A DNA stretch of 32,747 nt from an uncultured beta proteobacterium (GCA_903929815.1 CAIYWD010000221.1:1-32747); one strand, 5' to 3'; counted from the stretch's first letter, positions 1 to 7,577 are shown. Made by a program: numbers and translations. The notes: generated by a model from the sequence alone, not told the origin.

Positions 1-31
1 GCTTTGCCCAAATAGGCTAACCGTTCTCATT

Positions 32-52
32 CCCCCCTTTGAAAAAGGGGGG
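32..52. terminator. G/C-rich hairpin, terminator-like
   Basis: CCCCCCTTT (32-40) pairs perfectly with AAAGGGGGG (44-52) around a 3-nt loop, a 9-bp stem. No T-run follows on either strand (the right side reads TTAGGATATGG), so it may be a repeat fragment rather than a working terminator. It directly abuts the long palindrome that starts at 55. Confidence 0.4.
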
Positions 53-54
53 TT

Positions 55-299
55 AGGATATGGTCAACAATAAGTTGTGCATTTGGCCGTCAGAGTTGGG
101 ATGCAATCCCAGGCGCAAATCGTGCGGTGTGGCCCAGCCACATAAGCGATTTGTAACGACGCAGTGCGCCCAAATCTGACGAGACAAATGCACAACTTAT
201 TGTTGACCATATCCTGAGGGGGATTTGGATGTCGCACCCAAGCAAAGCCACATCACTTTGAAACGCACCCATACACAACTTATTATTGACCATATCCTA
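55..299. repeat. Long palindromic repeat (family A) with a nested motif
   Basis: Positions 55-85 and 185-215 are perfect 31-bp inverted arms, beginning AGGATATGGTCAACAATAAG. Inside are nested short hairpins (TGGGAT/ATCCCA, TGTGGC/GCCACA) and CAAATCG/CGATTTG, so one strand could fold almost completely. A third copy of the arm end lies at 273-299. Between 215 and 273 sits CCACATCACTTTGAAACGC (from 248), a motif that recurs at 5041, 25506 and 32725, so two repeat types appear nested here. The inner block of family A recurs at 12320 and, inverted, around 601-645. No transposase is present. This looks like a non-autonomous element or palindromic intergenic repeat. Confidence 0.75.
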
Positions 300-735
300 A
301 AAGGTATTCCATAACTCCAAGCACTTAACGAAAAGTTTTCTACATCAAAAATTGTACAAAATTTGGTTCTAACGCCCTCTGGGATTGCATTAAGTGCTAT
401 GTTTTTTGAAATTATGAGGTGGAAAATTTATTGTGAATCACTTATCAAAAATTCAACAACTTGGCATCAGAATAAATTTACCCTGCCCAGAAAAGGCTTC
501 GGTTTGACGATGTCAAGTTTATCAGGGTAAAATCACGTTCTCGCAGTCATTAGCACACCAGTCTCTTTCAAAGACGTGGTCAGAAATAAGTTCCAACATT
601 AGCTCGTCAGATTTGAACCTGGTATTGCATTCCAACTCTGACGGCTCAATGCGAAACTTATTTCTGACCACATCCTAAGAGGATGGTGTCAGCGGCATCA
701 TAAAACGGCGCATCCTGTCACCCGAAGTTATCAAA
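300..735. other. Gene-free region with degenerate repeats
   Basis: No convincing gene is present between the family A cluster and the peroxiredoxin. About 350-417 is a degraded copy of the TAGCTA palindrome: TTCTAACGCCCTCTGGG followed by AAGTGCTATG corresponds to CTCTAACGCCCGTCCC and AAGTAGCTAT at 25366-25402. Positions 576-671 hold a second family A element. The rest is AT-rich with no recognisable signal beyond whatever promoter drives the gene at 736. Confidence 0.5.
576..671. repeat. Palindromic repeat, family A variant
   Basis: GTGGTCAGAAATAAGTT (576-592) and AACTTATTTCTGACCAC (655-671) are perfect 17-bp inverted arms. The interior has CGTCAGATTTG and, inverted, CAACTCTGACG, matching the inner arms of the 55-215 element in the opposite orientation. 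It lies 64 bp upstream of the peroxiredoxin start and could affect that promoter region. Confidence 0.65.
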
Positions 736-1221
736 ATGGCGATTGTTGTTCATAAACCCATCCCTGAGTTCGAGTCCTTCGCCACCAATGGTGTGCGAAT
801 TACTAATTCGTCGCATCTCGGGCAAGCCCTTGTTCTGTATTTTTACCCCAAAGACAACACACCGGGTTGTACCACGGAGGCCATGCACTTTCGCGACAAG
901 TACCCAGAGTTCGTGCAAGCCGGCGCCCAAGTTTTTGGCGTGTCACGTGACAACATGAGATCGCACGAGGAATTCAAGCACAATCTTGAGCTCCCTTTCG
1001 ATTTGATTGCCGATACTGAAGAAAAAATGTGCCACATGTTTGGTGTTGTCAAAAACAAAATCATGTATGGCAAAAAAGTTAAAGGCATTGAGCGCAGCAC
1101 TTTTCTGATTGGCGTTGACGGTTGTCTTATAGAAGAGTGGCGGGGTTTTAAAGTGCCAGGTCACGTGGATGATGTGCTGCAGGCCGTCAAAGACCTCCGA
1201 AACGTGCCTGAACCCGCATAA
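736..1221 (+). CDS. bcp: Peroxiredoxin, Bcp/PrxQ family
   Basis: A 161-residue thiol peroxidase of the AhpC/TSA fold that reduces hydrogen peroxide and organic peroxides in the cytoplasm. The family signature FYPKDNTPGCTTEA places the peroxidatic cysteine at C45, with the usual upstream Pro/Thr. The resolving cysteine five residues later, found in E. coli Bcp (GCTxxxC), is replaced by M50; the other cysteines are C99 and one near residue 129. The protein may therefore work as a 1-Cys enzyme or use an unusual partner cysteine; that is inference. Length is normal for the family. No strong Shine-Dalgarno is visible before ATG 736, which lies just after a palindromic repeat. A strong terminator follows at 1282, so the gene is probably monocistronic. 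Confidence 0.93.
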   Translation: MAIVVHKPIPEFESFATNGVRITNSSHLGQALVLYFYPKDNTPGCTTEAMHFRDKYPEFVQAGAQVFGVSRDNMRSHEEFKHNLELPFDLIADTEEKMCHMFGVVKNKIMYGKKVKGIERSTFLIGVDGCLIEEWRGFKVPGHVDDVLQAVKDLRNVPEPA

Positions 1222-1281
1222 TGCTCGCGCAGATCATGTTCTATCTCATGCTTTTCACCATTCATTGACCTGTAGCGACAC

Positions 1282-1312
1282 AGCCGCCCCTTGACAGGGC
1301 GGCTTTTTTTTT
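1282..1312 (+). terminator. Rho-independent terminator after bcp
   Basis: AGCCGCCC (1282-1289) pairs with GGGCGGCT (1297-1304) across a 7-nt loop and is followed by an uninterrupted T-run to about 1312. It is a textbook intrinsic terminator on the plus strand, separating bcp from the PhoH-type gene that starts 28 nt later. Confidence 0.9.
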
Positions 1313-1339
1313 ATATCCCTTCAAGTTTGGGAGTTTTTT

Positions 1340-2947
1340 ATGCCACTGCCTCCTGCGCCAACCCAACCTGGTACTATTTTGCCCGTACAAGCCTATGCCA
1401 CAAACACTTCCAAACGACGCAAACGCCCATCGAACTCCTTGCCTGCACCAGAGGCAGCGGCATCTCATTTGACGGAAGTTGCGCAGCAGACCCCTTCTCC
1501 TGAGCCACACAGTACACAGGCAACCGCGCCCACCCGAAAAAGCAAACGCACAGTAGTGGGCCCGCGCAAGTTATTTGTACTTGATACCAACGTGTTGCTG
1601 CACGATCCCAGCAGCCTGTTCCGGTTTGAAGAACACGATATTTTTCTGCCCATGATGGTGTTGGAAGAGCTGGATGCCCACAAAAAAGGCATTACCGAAG
1701 TGGCACGCAATGGTCGTCAAGCCAGCCGCTCACTTGATGCACTCGCCAACCATCGCGGTTCAGACATTGGTACGGGCTTGCACTTGAACTCTACCGGCCA
1801 CAATGAAGCAGTCGGTCAATTGTTTTTTCAGACCCAACGGCTGGACTACGATTTGCCTTTGAGCTTACCCCAAGGCAAGGCGGATAACCAGATTTTGGGT
1901 GTGGTGAATGCACTGAGCAAACAATATGCACCGCGCGAAGTCGTTTTGGTCTCCAAAGACATCAACATGCGGGTCAAGGCGCGTGCTTTGGGCTTGTTGT
2001 CAGACGATTATCAAAATGACAAAGTGCTTGCAGATGGCGATGTTCTTTATTCGGGCACACTGGCCTTGCCTTCTGATTTCTGGAGTACCCACGGCAACAC
2101 GGTTGAAAGCTGGCAACAGGCCAATCACACGTTTTACCGCATCACTTCACCTATCGTGCCGCAGCTTTTGATCAATGAGTTCGTTTATTTTGAAGCGCTG
2201 GGCGAACCCAGCCTTTACACACGGGTGACTGAAATCCGTGGCAAAACCGCCGTTCTCAAAACACTCAAGGATTACACCCACCTGAAAAATGCGGTCTGGG
2301 GCATTGCCACCCGAAACCGCGAGCAAAATTTTGCCATGAATCTGTTGATGGACCCCGATATTGATTTTGTGACACTGGCGGGCACAGCAGGCACAGGCAA
2401 GACCCTGATGGCGCTCGCAGCCGGACTCACTCAAGTGCTTGATGACCGCCGGTACGCTGAAATCATCATGACGCGTGCCACTGTCAGCATGGGTGAAGAC
2501 ATTGGCTTTTTGCCTGGTACTGAAGTAGAAAAAATGGGCCCATGGATGGGTGCATTGGATGACAACCTTGAAGTGCTGTGCAAAACTGACACCACCGCGG
2601 GTGAATGGGGACGCACGGCCACCCACGAATTGATTCGTAGCCGCATCAAAATCAAAAGCATGAATTTCATGCGGGGTCGTACTTTTTTGAACAAGTACGT
2701 CATCATTGATGAAGCGCAAAACCTGACCCCCAAACAAATGAAAACCCTGATTACCCGTGCGGGGCCAGGCAGCAAAATCATTTGCATGGGCAATCTTACT
2801 CAAATTGATACCCCTTATTTGACCGAAGGTTCATCCGGACTGACTTATGCCGTGGACAAATTCAAGGGTTGGCAACACAACGGCCATATCACCCTCGCAC
2901 GCGGCGAACGTTCACGCCTGGCTGACTTTGCCAGTGAAGTGTTGTAA
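1340..2947 (+). CDS. PIN domain-PhoH family ATPase
   Basis: A 535-residue two-domain protein. An N-terminal tail of about 70 residues rich in Pro, Thr, Ser and basic residues is probably disordered. A PIN nuclease-like domain (about 75-230) follows, with the acidic LDTNVLL motif (D82) and EELD. The C-terminal half is a PhoH-type P-loop ATPase with Walker A GTAGTGKT (348-355) and Walker B YVIIDEAQN near 453-461. The PIN-PhoH architecture is that of the YlaK/PhoH2 group, linked to RNA unwinding and cleavage in characterised relatives; the substrate here is unknown. The start is supported by GGAG six nt before ATG 1340. It converges on dnaB, with a palindromic repeat (2949-3005) filling the gap. 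Confidence 0.88.
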   Translation: MPLPPAPTQPGTILPVQAYATNTSKRRKRPSNSLPAPEAAASHLTEVAQQTPSPEPHSTQATAPTRKSKRTVVGPRKLFVLDTNVLLHDPSSLFRFEEHDIFLPMMVLEELDAHKKGITEVARNGRQASRSLDALANHRGSDIGTGLHLNSTGHNEAVGQLFFQTQRLDYDLPLSLPQGKADNQILGVVNALSKQYAPREVVLVSKDINMRVKARALGLLSDDYQNDKVLADGDVLYSGTLALPSDFWSTHGNTVESWQQANHTFYRITSPIVPQLLINEFVYFEALGEPSLYTRVTEIRGKTAVLKTLKDYTHLKNAVWGIATRNREQNFAMNLLMDPDIDFVTLAGTAGTGKTLMALAAGLTQVLDDRRYAEIIMTRATVSMGEDIGFLPGTEVEKMGPWMGALDDNLEVLCKTDTTAGEWGRTATHELIRSRIKIKSMNFMRGRTFLNKYVIIDEAQNLTPKQMKTLITRAGPGSKIICMGNLTQIDTPYLTEGSSGLTYAVDKFKGWQHNGHITLARGERSRLADFASEVL

Positions 2948-2948
2948 T

Positions 2949-3005
2949 ACGCTCTCAAATATATAGCTACTAACGCTTGACTGGTAAGGGCTAGAGGCCT
3001 TTTTT
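2949..3005. repeat. TAGCTA palindrome (family B) between convergent genes
   Basis: CGCTCTCAAATATATAGCTAC followed by GGGCTAGAGGCCTTTTTT, with imperfect pairing of the ACGCTTG and AAGGGCT arms. The GGCCTTTTTT end suggests bidirectional termination between the PhoH-type gene (+) and dnaB (-). Related copies lie near 350, 4935, 12541, 18177, 25346 and 32630. I recall this motif as very common between genes in Comamonadaceae. Confidence 0.65.
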
Positions 3006-3006
3006 A

Positions 3007-4416
3007 TCAATAATCTCCACTGGCATTGGAGGCCAAAGATTCAAACTTGGTAATCTTATTCAAAAATGCCAGTTTGACCACGCCCGTGGGTCCATTGCGC
3101 TGTTTGGCAATGATGACTTCGGCTACGCCGGGTTCTTTGCAGGCTTCCTTGGTGTAATACTCATCGCGGTAGATAAACATGATGATGTCGGCATCTTGTT
3201 CAATAGCGCCAGACTCTCGCAAGTCACTTGGCATAGGCCGTTTGTCCGGGCGGGTTTCTACACTGCGGTTCAACTGAGACAACGCCAGCACCGGACATTT
3301 CAGCTCCTTGGCCAGCATTTTGAGGCCACGCGAAATTTCGCCCAGTTCGGTTGCACGGTTTTCGCCGTCGGTGTTGTCTGATCCACTCATCAACTGCAAG
3401 TAGTCCACCACAATCAGGCCTAACTGTCCACACTGGCGTGCCAGTCGGCGCGCGTTAGCCCGAAGTTCGCTGGATGTCAAACCGGCGCTTTCATCAATAT
3501 GCAGCGAAATGGTGCGCAGTTTTTCAACGGTCTCTGTCAAGCGTGGCCATTCTTCATCGGTAAGTTTTCCGGTGCGCAAATGACTTTGGTCAATGCGCCC
3601 AATCGACCCCACAATGCGAACGGCCAATTGGGCTGCCCCCATTTCCATTGAAAACACAGCAACAGGCAAGCCTTCATGCAGGGCAACGTGCTCGGCAATG
3701 TTGATGGCCAGCGCGGTTTTTCCCATGGACGGTCGTGCAGCCAAAATAATCAGATCGCCGGCTTGAAAACCGGCAGTCATGCGATCCAGGTCATAAAAAC
3801 CTGTAGGCACGCCGGTCACGTCGTTGGGGTGGTCTGCCATTTCCTGAACACGATCCAGCAAGGTCACCACCAGTGTTTCCATGGTCTGAAACCCTTGCTT
3901 GGTACGGGCACCTTCTTCGCCAATGTTGAATATTTTTTGTTCAGCCTCGTCCAAAATGGCAGCGACGGGTCGGCCTTTGGGGTTAAACGCACTGGCCGAG
4001 ATTTCTTCGCTGGTGCTGACGAGTTTGCGCAAAATAGAGCGATCACGAACAATTTCGGCATAACGACGAATATTGCCTGCACTGGGCACATACTGCGCCA
4101 ATGCATTCAGGTAGCCCAGCCCTCCCACTTCTTCGGCTTTGCCAGAACTCTGCAATTGCTCGAAGACCGTGATCACATCCGCAGGCTTTAAGGCGTTGAT
4201 AAGCGTGTGCATGGCTGCAAAAATCAACCGGTGCTCAAAACGATAAAAATCGTTTTCAGTCAGCACATCACTCACCCTGTCCCAGGCAGCGTTGTCCAGC
4301 AACAATCCACCTAATACGCTGGATTCTGACTCGATGGAATGCGGGGGAATGCGCAACTGCGCCACTTGGCGATCCGGGCCGTCATCGTCAAACGGCATTG
4401 AAAACATGTCAGACAA
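3007..4416 (-). CDS. dnaB: Replicative DNA helicase DnaB
   Basis: A 469-residue hexameric helicase that unwinds the replication fork and recruits primase. The N-terminal DnaB domain spans about 20-125 and the RecA-like ATPase about 190-460, with Walker A ARPSMGKT (227-234), the Walker B stretch LIVVDYLQLM, and RNGPTG near the C-terminus. Start choice: TTG at 4416 has AAAGGA six nt upstream, whereas the in-frame ATG at 4407 lies 15 nt from it, so a TTG start (MSDMFSM...) is preferred. A MITE-like element begins 14 bp upstream, and its TTTAA duplication overlaps the A-rich side of the ribosome binding site. In many betaproteobacteria dnaB follows rplI; here its upstream neighbour has been replaced by repeats. 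Confidence 0.97.
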   Translation of the reverse strand: MSDMFSMPFDDDGPDRQVAQLRIPPHSIESESSVLGGLLLDNAAWDRVSDVLTENDFYRFEHRLIFAAMHTLINALKPADVITVFEQLQSSGKAEEVGGLGYLNALAQYVPSAGNIRRYAEIVRDRSILRKLVSTSEEISASAFNPKGRPVAAILDEAEQKIFNIGEEGARTKQGFQTMETLVVTLLDRVQEMADHPNDVTGVPTGFYDLDRMTAGFQAGDLIILAARPSMGKTALAINIAEHVALHEGLPVAVFSMEMGAAQLAVRIVGSIGRIDQSHLRTGKLTDEEWPRLTETVEKLRTISLHIDESAGLTSSELRANARRLARQCGQLGLIVVDYLQLMSGSDNTDGENRATELGEISRGLKMLAKELKCPVLALSQLNRSVETRPDKRPMPSDLRESGAIEQDADIIMFIYRDEYYTKEACKEPGVAEVIIAKQRNGPTGVVKLAFLNKITKFESLASNASGDY

Positions 4417-4430
4417 AATAAATCCTTTAA

Positions 4431-4664
4431 CCTAGATTCCTCAGTTGAACGCGCCCGAGTGGGCTACTGGCGGCGCGTCTGGATAGGCGTGACGACGCTG
4501 CAGGCTACTGCCTGCAAGGAGGAACAACACCCCCAGACGAGTCGCCAGTAGCTCAATCGGGTGCGTAGCGCTCTCACCCAAAGGGTGAACTCCATCGAAG
4601 TAACAAATATCAATTTTCATAACGGTTTAGTGAAAAGAATAAGCGGTCAACTGAGGAATCTAGG
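4431..4664. mobile_element. MITE-like element, copy 1
   Basis: A 234-bp element with terminal inverted repeats CCTAGATTCCTCAGTTGA (left, 4431) and its complement at the right end (4664). The match extends to 22 bp with one mismatch. It is flanked by the 5-bp direct repeat TTTAA (4426-4430 and 4665-4669), as expected of transposition. The interior continues the inverted symmetry (CTACTGGCG near 4464, CGCCAGTAG near 4544) and has a GCAGGC/GCCTGC hairpin (4500-4515). No coding capacity. CCTAGATT is also the start of the ISEcp1 (IS1380 family) repeat as I recall it, and that family makes short AT-rich duplications, so mobilisation by an IS1380-type transposase is plausible but unverified. Confidence 0.85.
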
Positions 4665-4708
4665 TTTAACCTAACAAAAGAGAACCATCCACATCAAGGG
4701 AACACAAG

Positions 4709-4792
4709 ATGACCCAACCTCTTCATGCCCATGTCGCCATGGTGATTATGTCGGGTGAAGCGCAGAAGGAGCAAAGGCGTGATGCCAACTGA
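4709..4792 (+). CDS. Possible 27-residue small ORF
   Basis: ATG 4709 to TGA 4792 encodes MTQPLHAHVAMVIMSGEAQK plus seven more residues, with AAGGGA 7-8 nt upstream as a reasonable ribosome binding site. It is enclosed by the inverted octamers CCACATCA (4689) and TGATGTGG (4790). I recognise no family. It could be a chance ORF or a remnant of a gene displaced by the surrounding repeats; the evidence for expression is weak. Confidence 0.2.
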   Translation: MTQPLHAHVAMVIMSGEAQKEQRRDAN

Positions 4793-4855
4793 TGTGGCGA
4801 TAAACATCATAAATCCAAAGCAGCACCCCGAATGGTGAAAAATCTTTGTTACAAG

Positions 4856-5068
4856 GGGTGCAATGCAAGGTGATGCGAAGTAGCCAACATGGATACCTAC
4901 AAGAAGCAGAGTTAGGCAAATTTATTCGCCTATTTTACTATGAAATAAATAGCTATCTATGTAAGCTGGACGTGCGCTAGAGGCCGATTTGTTATACAAA
5001 AAACTTACGCAAGTTCACGCAGCTTGACAGGTGAATATTGCCACATCCATATCACTTTGAATCGTACC
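4856..5068. repeat. Composite repeat (C-B-C), copy 1
   Basis: The left end GGGTGCAATGCAAGGTGATG (4856) and right end CCACAT...ATCACTTTGAATCG (5041-5068) are imperfect inverted versions of one motif, best written GGGTGCGTTTCAAAGTGATG. Between them sits a TAGCTA palindrome (TAGCTATCTATG...GCGCTAGAGGCCG, 4950-4986) followed by ATTTGTTATACAAAAAA. The element at 25282-25522 has the same parts in inverse orientation, sharing TTGTATAACAAATCGGCC and ACAGGTGAA. No protein is encoded. It forms most of the leader region of the DUF1566 gene. Confidence 0.6.
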
Positions 5069-5169
5069 TTGTCACAAGTAAGGGGGCACAGTGCGAGTTC
5101 TTTTTGGTTAGAATGTTTTAAGAAGCTGTCCATGGGTTGTGGGCAGTAAAACGATGGAAGGGTACTTTT

Positions 5170-7008
5170 ATGAATACATTTTCGCGATTTTTGCGCTGGC
5201 TTATGCTGGCATGTTTGATGCTTGGCGCCAGTTACGCACTGGCGGCCAAAACTTATTCTGACAACGGCGATAAAACGGTGACAGATCCAACAACGGGGTT
5301 GACCTGGATGCGGTGTGCCTGGGGACAACCCTACAACGAAGCGACCAATAACTGTGACGGAAATCCAATTCCTCTCTCTTGGACTGATGCTGAAGCAACG
5401 AAAGGTACAGATTTTGCAGGTCATAAAGATTGGCGTTTGCCCACCATTCGTGAATTGCTGACTATTGTGGACAGATCACGTAAGACACCAGCAACCAACA
5501 CAGTAGCTTTTCCTGCCGCACCATTTGATAAGATGACTTGGTCAAGTTCTGCTATTACATTGGAAAATAAAGAGTACGCTTGGGGTGTCAATTTCTGGTT
5601 TGGCGATACTGCCTACAGTTTAAAAAAGCCGACAACACTAACAGAAACACCCATCTTGGGTGTGGTTCGATTGGTGCGTAACGACCCCACTTCCCCCACT
5701 GCTGCTGCTAATGCAGCTCTTTTGAGGCTTGAACGACCTAACAGTGATTACCAATTGCAAGATGCAGATAAATCTGTGTTGCACGTTCCCACGGGTTTGA
5801 TTTGGCTGAAATGTGCTGTATGGTCAAATGATTGCAAAGACACCCCTAATCCGTTCAATTTTGCTGAGGCTACTAGTCAAGCCAAGATGGAATTTAATGG
5901 TCACAAAGACTGGCGCATACCTACTGCAGATGAACTGTTGAGTTTGGTAGATTTCAAGCTGTTAAATCACGCCATTAACGCCACCATGTTCCCCAATTCC
6001 CAAGGGGGGTATTTCTTCTCATCCTCGCTTGTGGATGGCAATGTCAATAGCCCATGGTTTGTGCATTTCTGGGATGGTAAGCTGACCGGCAATCCAGACC
6101 CCAAGCAAGCAGACAACCTCTACTCGCTTCGTTTGGTACGCGGCGGTAATACTGACGTTCCTGTGACTCTGACAGTCGACAAGCCCACCTACGGTGAGGT
6201 GAACAGCAGCGCACTTGTTGGCATTAAGTGCGGTCCGACATCCACATTGACATGTTCCAATAGCTTCACACAAAACACAGTCGTTAAGCTGACCGCCACT
6301 CCAGCCAATCTTTTCCAGTCATGGAGTGGAGATTGCACAGGTTCAGATCCTGCGAACTGCACAGTCACAATGAGTGCCGCTAAAAAAGTACAAGCCAACT
6401 TTTATCCCTATATCCCAGTGCCAGAAAAATGGAGCATGTGGGGTAACGGTAAGAACGAAGCTATGAAAGTGGCAGATTACTTGAGTAACGCTGAAGTCGT
6501 TGGATCTGTATGGACATGGGATGTTAAAACGGGTTGGAGGTTTTATGATCCTTCGAAAACTCCGCAAGATTTGCTGACTTTTGCCACCGCCAGGAATTGG
6601 AGTGTTCTGACCCAAATTAACCCCGGTGAAGGTTTTTGGGTGAATGCCAAAAAGGCGTTTGATATGAAACAGCCAAGTGGCATCAAAATTATTACTGCAA
6701 GTGACTTTAAAGAAGGTAATTCCTTGGCCCTGGCAAAGAACTGGAATCTGGTCGCTGTTGGTGACGAGCCACTTCCAACTAAATTCAATGCCGACATTGG
6801 TGTTACTCCTCCTGGTACAGAACCTGTTGACAACATAACGTCTTTATGGACTTGGGACAATTCACAAAGCAAATGGTATTTCTACTCGCCTTCAAAAGAA
6901 AGAGAAGGTACTGAAGCCGTGGCCAAGTTCTTGTCTGATAAGGGTTATCTTGATGCTACCAGCAAGAAGCTGGGGGCCAATATTGGATTCTGGGTTCTCA
7001 AACCTTGA
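5170..7008 (+). CDS. Secreted DUF1566 (Lcl-like) protein with W-rich C-terminal repeats
   Basis: A 612-residue exported protein of unknown function. The start at 5170 is chosen over 5137 because GGAAGGG lies about 7 nt upstream and a signal peptide begins there (hydrophobic core WLMLACLMLGA, cleavage near A25/A26). Two DUF1566 domains follow (about 27-170 and 187-327), each with the hallmark GHKDWR[LI]PT. Next comes an InlB-B-repeat-like module (about 330-415) with LTATP..FQSWSGDCTG and paired cysteines. The C-terminal ~190 residues hold two related units, SVWTWD...WRFYDPSK...GFWV and SLWTWD...WYFYSPSK...GFWV, that I cannot assign. No sortase signal or anchor is seen. It stands alone between repeats and a strong terminator, suggesting an accessory insertion between dnaB and recX. 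An extracellular adhesin or binding role is a guess. Confidence 0.8.
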   Translation: MNTFSRFLRWLMLACLMLGASYALAAKTYSDNGDKTVTDPTTGLTWMRCAWGQPYNEATNNCDGNPIPLSWTDAEATKGTDFAGHKDWRLPTIRELLTIVDRSRKTPATNTVAFPAAPFDKMTWSSSAITLENKEYAWGVNFWFGDTAYSLKKPTTLTETPILGVVRLVRNDPTSPTAAANAALLRLERPNSDYQLQDADKSVLHVPTGLIWLKCAVWSNDCKDTPNPFNFAEATSQAKMEFNGHKDWRIPTADELLSLVDFKLLNHAINATMFPNSQGGYFFSSSLVDGNVNSPWFVHFWDGKLTGNPDPKQADNLYSLRLVRGGNTDVPVTLTVDKPTYGEVNSSALVGIKCGPTSTLTCSNSFTQNTVVKLTATPANLFQSWSGDCTGSDPANCTVTMSAAKKVQANFYPYIPVPEKWSMWGNGKNEAMKVADYLSNAEVVGSVWTWDVKTGWRFYDPSKTPQDLLTFATARNWSVLTQINPGEGFWVNAKKAFDMKQPSGIKIITASDFKEGNSLALAKNWNLVAVGDEPLPTKFNADIGVTPPGTEPVDNITSLWTWDNSQSKWYFYSPSKEREGTEAVAKFLSDKGYLDATSKKLGANIGFWVLKP

Positions 7009-7090
7009 CGGACTTGCATAGATTCTGATCAAAACAGTGTCGGTCATCCATGGGTTCAGATAGTCACCCTGGATGATGGAAATTTGCGAA

Positions 7091-7125
7091 AGCCCTACCC
7101 TCTTCTTGGGTGGGGCTTTTTTTTT
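7091..7125 (+). terminator. Rho-independent terminator of the DUF1566 gene
   Basis: AGCCCTACCC (7091-7100) pairs with GGGTGGGGCT (7108-7117), a 10-bp stem with one G-T pair and a 7-nt loop, followed by nine T residues. It is strong on the plus strand. The T-run abuts the 3' end of recX, which is encoded on the other strand. Confidence 0.9.
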
Positions 7126-7577
7126 CAAATCTCTGACTCAAATCCAGCCACAACGCGCCGGATGGCATCACCACTGAAGCCACGAGCAGCCAAAAAACGC
7201 ACTTGTTTGGCTGTTTCTTTGGCATCTGCCGCAGGTTTTTTGAATTTTTTTTCCCACACCACGCGTGCTCTCTCCAGTTCGGTGCTTTGCAAGGTTTTTA
7301 GTGCATCAGACACGGCATCAAATGACAGACCTTTGCGCTGCAGTTCCTGACGGATACGTGCTGTGCCCATTTTTCCAGACAGGTTGTGCAGCACAGACTC
7401 AAGCGCCCGCTGTTCGCTCATCAACCCTTTAGCCTGAAGGTCGTCAAGCACAACGGCCAGGTGACCTGGCTCGACTTCAAAGCGGGCGAGTTTATTTTGC
7501 AGCTCAGCACGTGAGTATTCTCGCGATCCAAGCAAGCGCAAGGCACGTGCCTTAAGAGAAACTGTATCGGTCGTCAT
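7125..7577 (-). CDS. recX: Regulatory protein RecX
   Basis: A 150-residue all-helical protein. RecX proteins bind inside the RecA filament and limit its ATPase and strand exchange. Family features are the N-terminal LGSREYSRAELQNKL, then LDDLQAKGLMSEQR, and the tandem three-helix repeats. It is usually next to recA; here it follows rapZ by 19 bp and is probably cotranscribed with it, so recA must lie elsewhere. Its stop codon coincides with the T-run of the convergent terminator. Confidence 0.88.
   Translation of the reverse strand: MTTDTVSLKARALRLLGSREYSRAELQNKLARFEVEPGHLAVVLDDLQAKGLMSEQRALESVLHNLSGKMGTARIRQELQRKGLSFDAVSDALKTLQSTELERARVVWEKKFKKPAADAKETAKQVRFLAARGFSGDAIRRVVAGFESEI

Noticed and set aside
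90-293. Minus-strand 67-codon ORF at the window start
   Set aside because: It lies entirely within palindromic repeats and its composition follows the repeat, so it is not taken as a gene.
1-735. CRISPR array
   Set aside because: Repeats here are inverted palindromes of unequal spacing, not regularly spaced direct repeats with unique spacers, and no cas genes are present.
2147-2803. Minus-strand ORF of 218 codons
   Set aside because: It lies opposite the PhoH ATPase domain, whose Walker motifs define the true frame; no start signal or family match.
7081-7130. Bidirectional terminator also serving recX
   Set aside because: On the minus strand the stem is followed by only three T residues, so efficient termination of recX there is doubtful.
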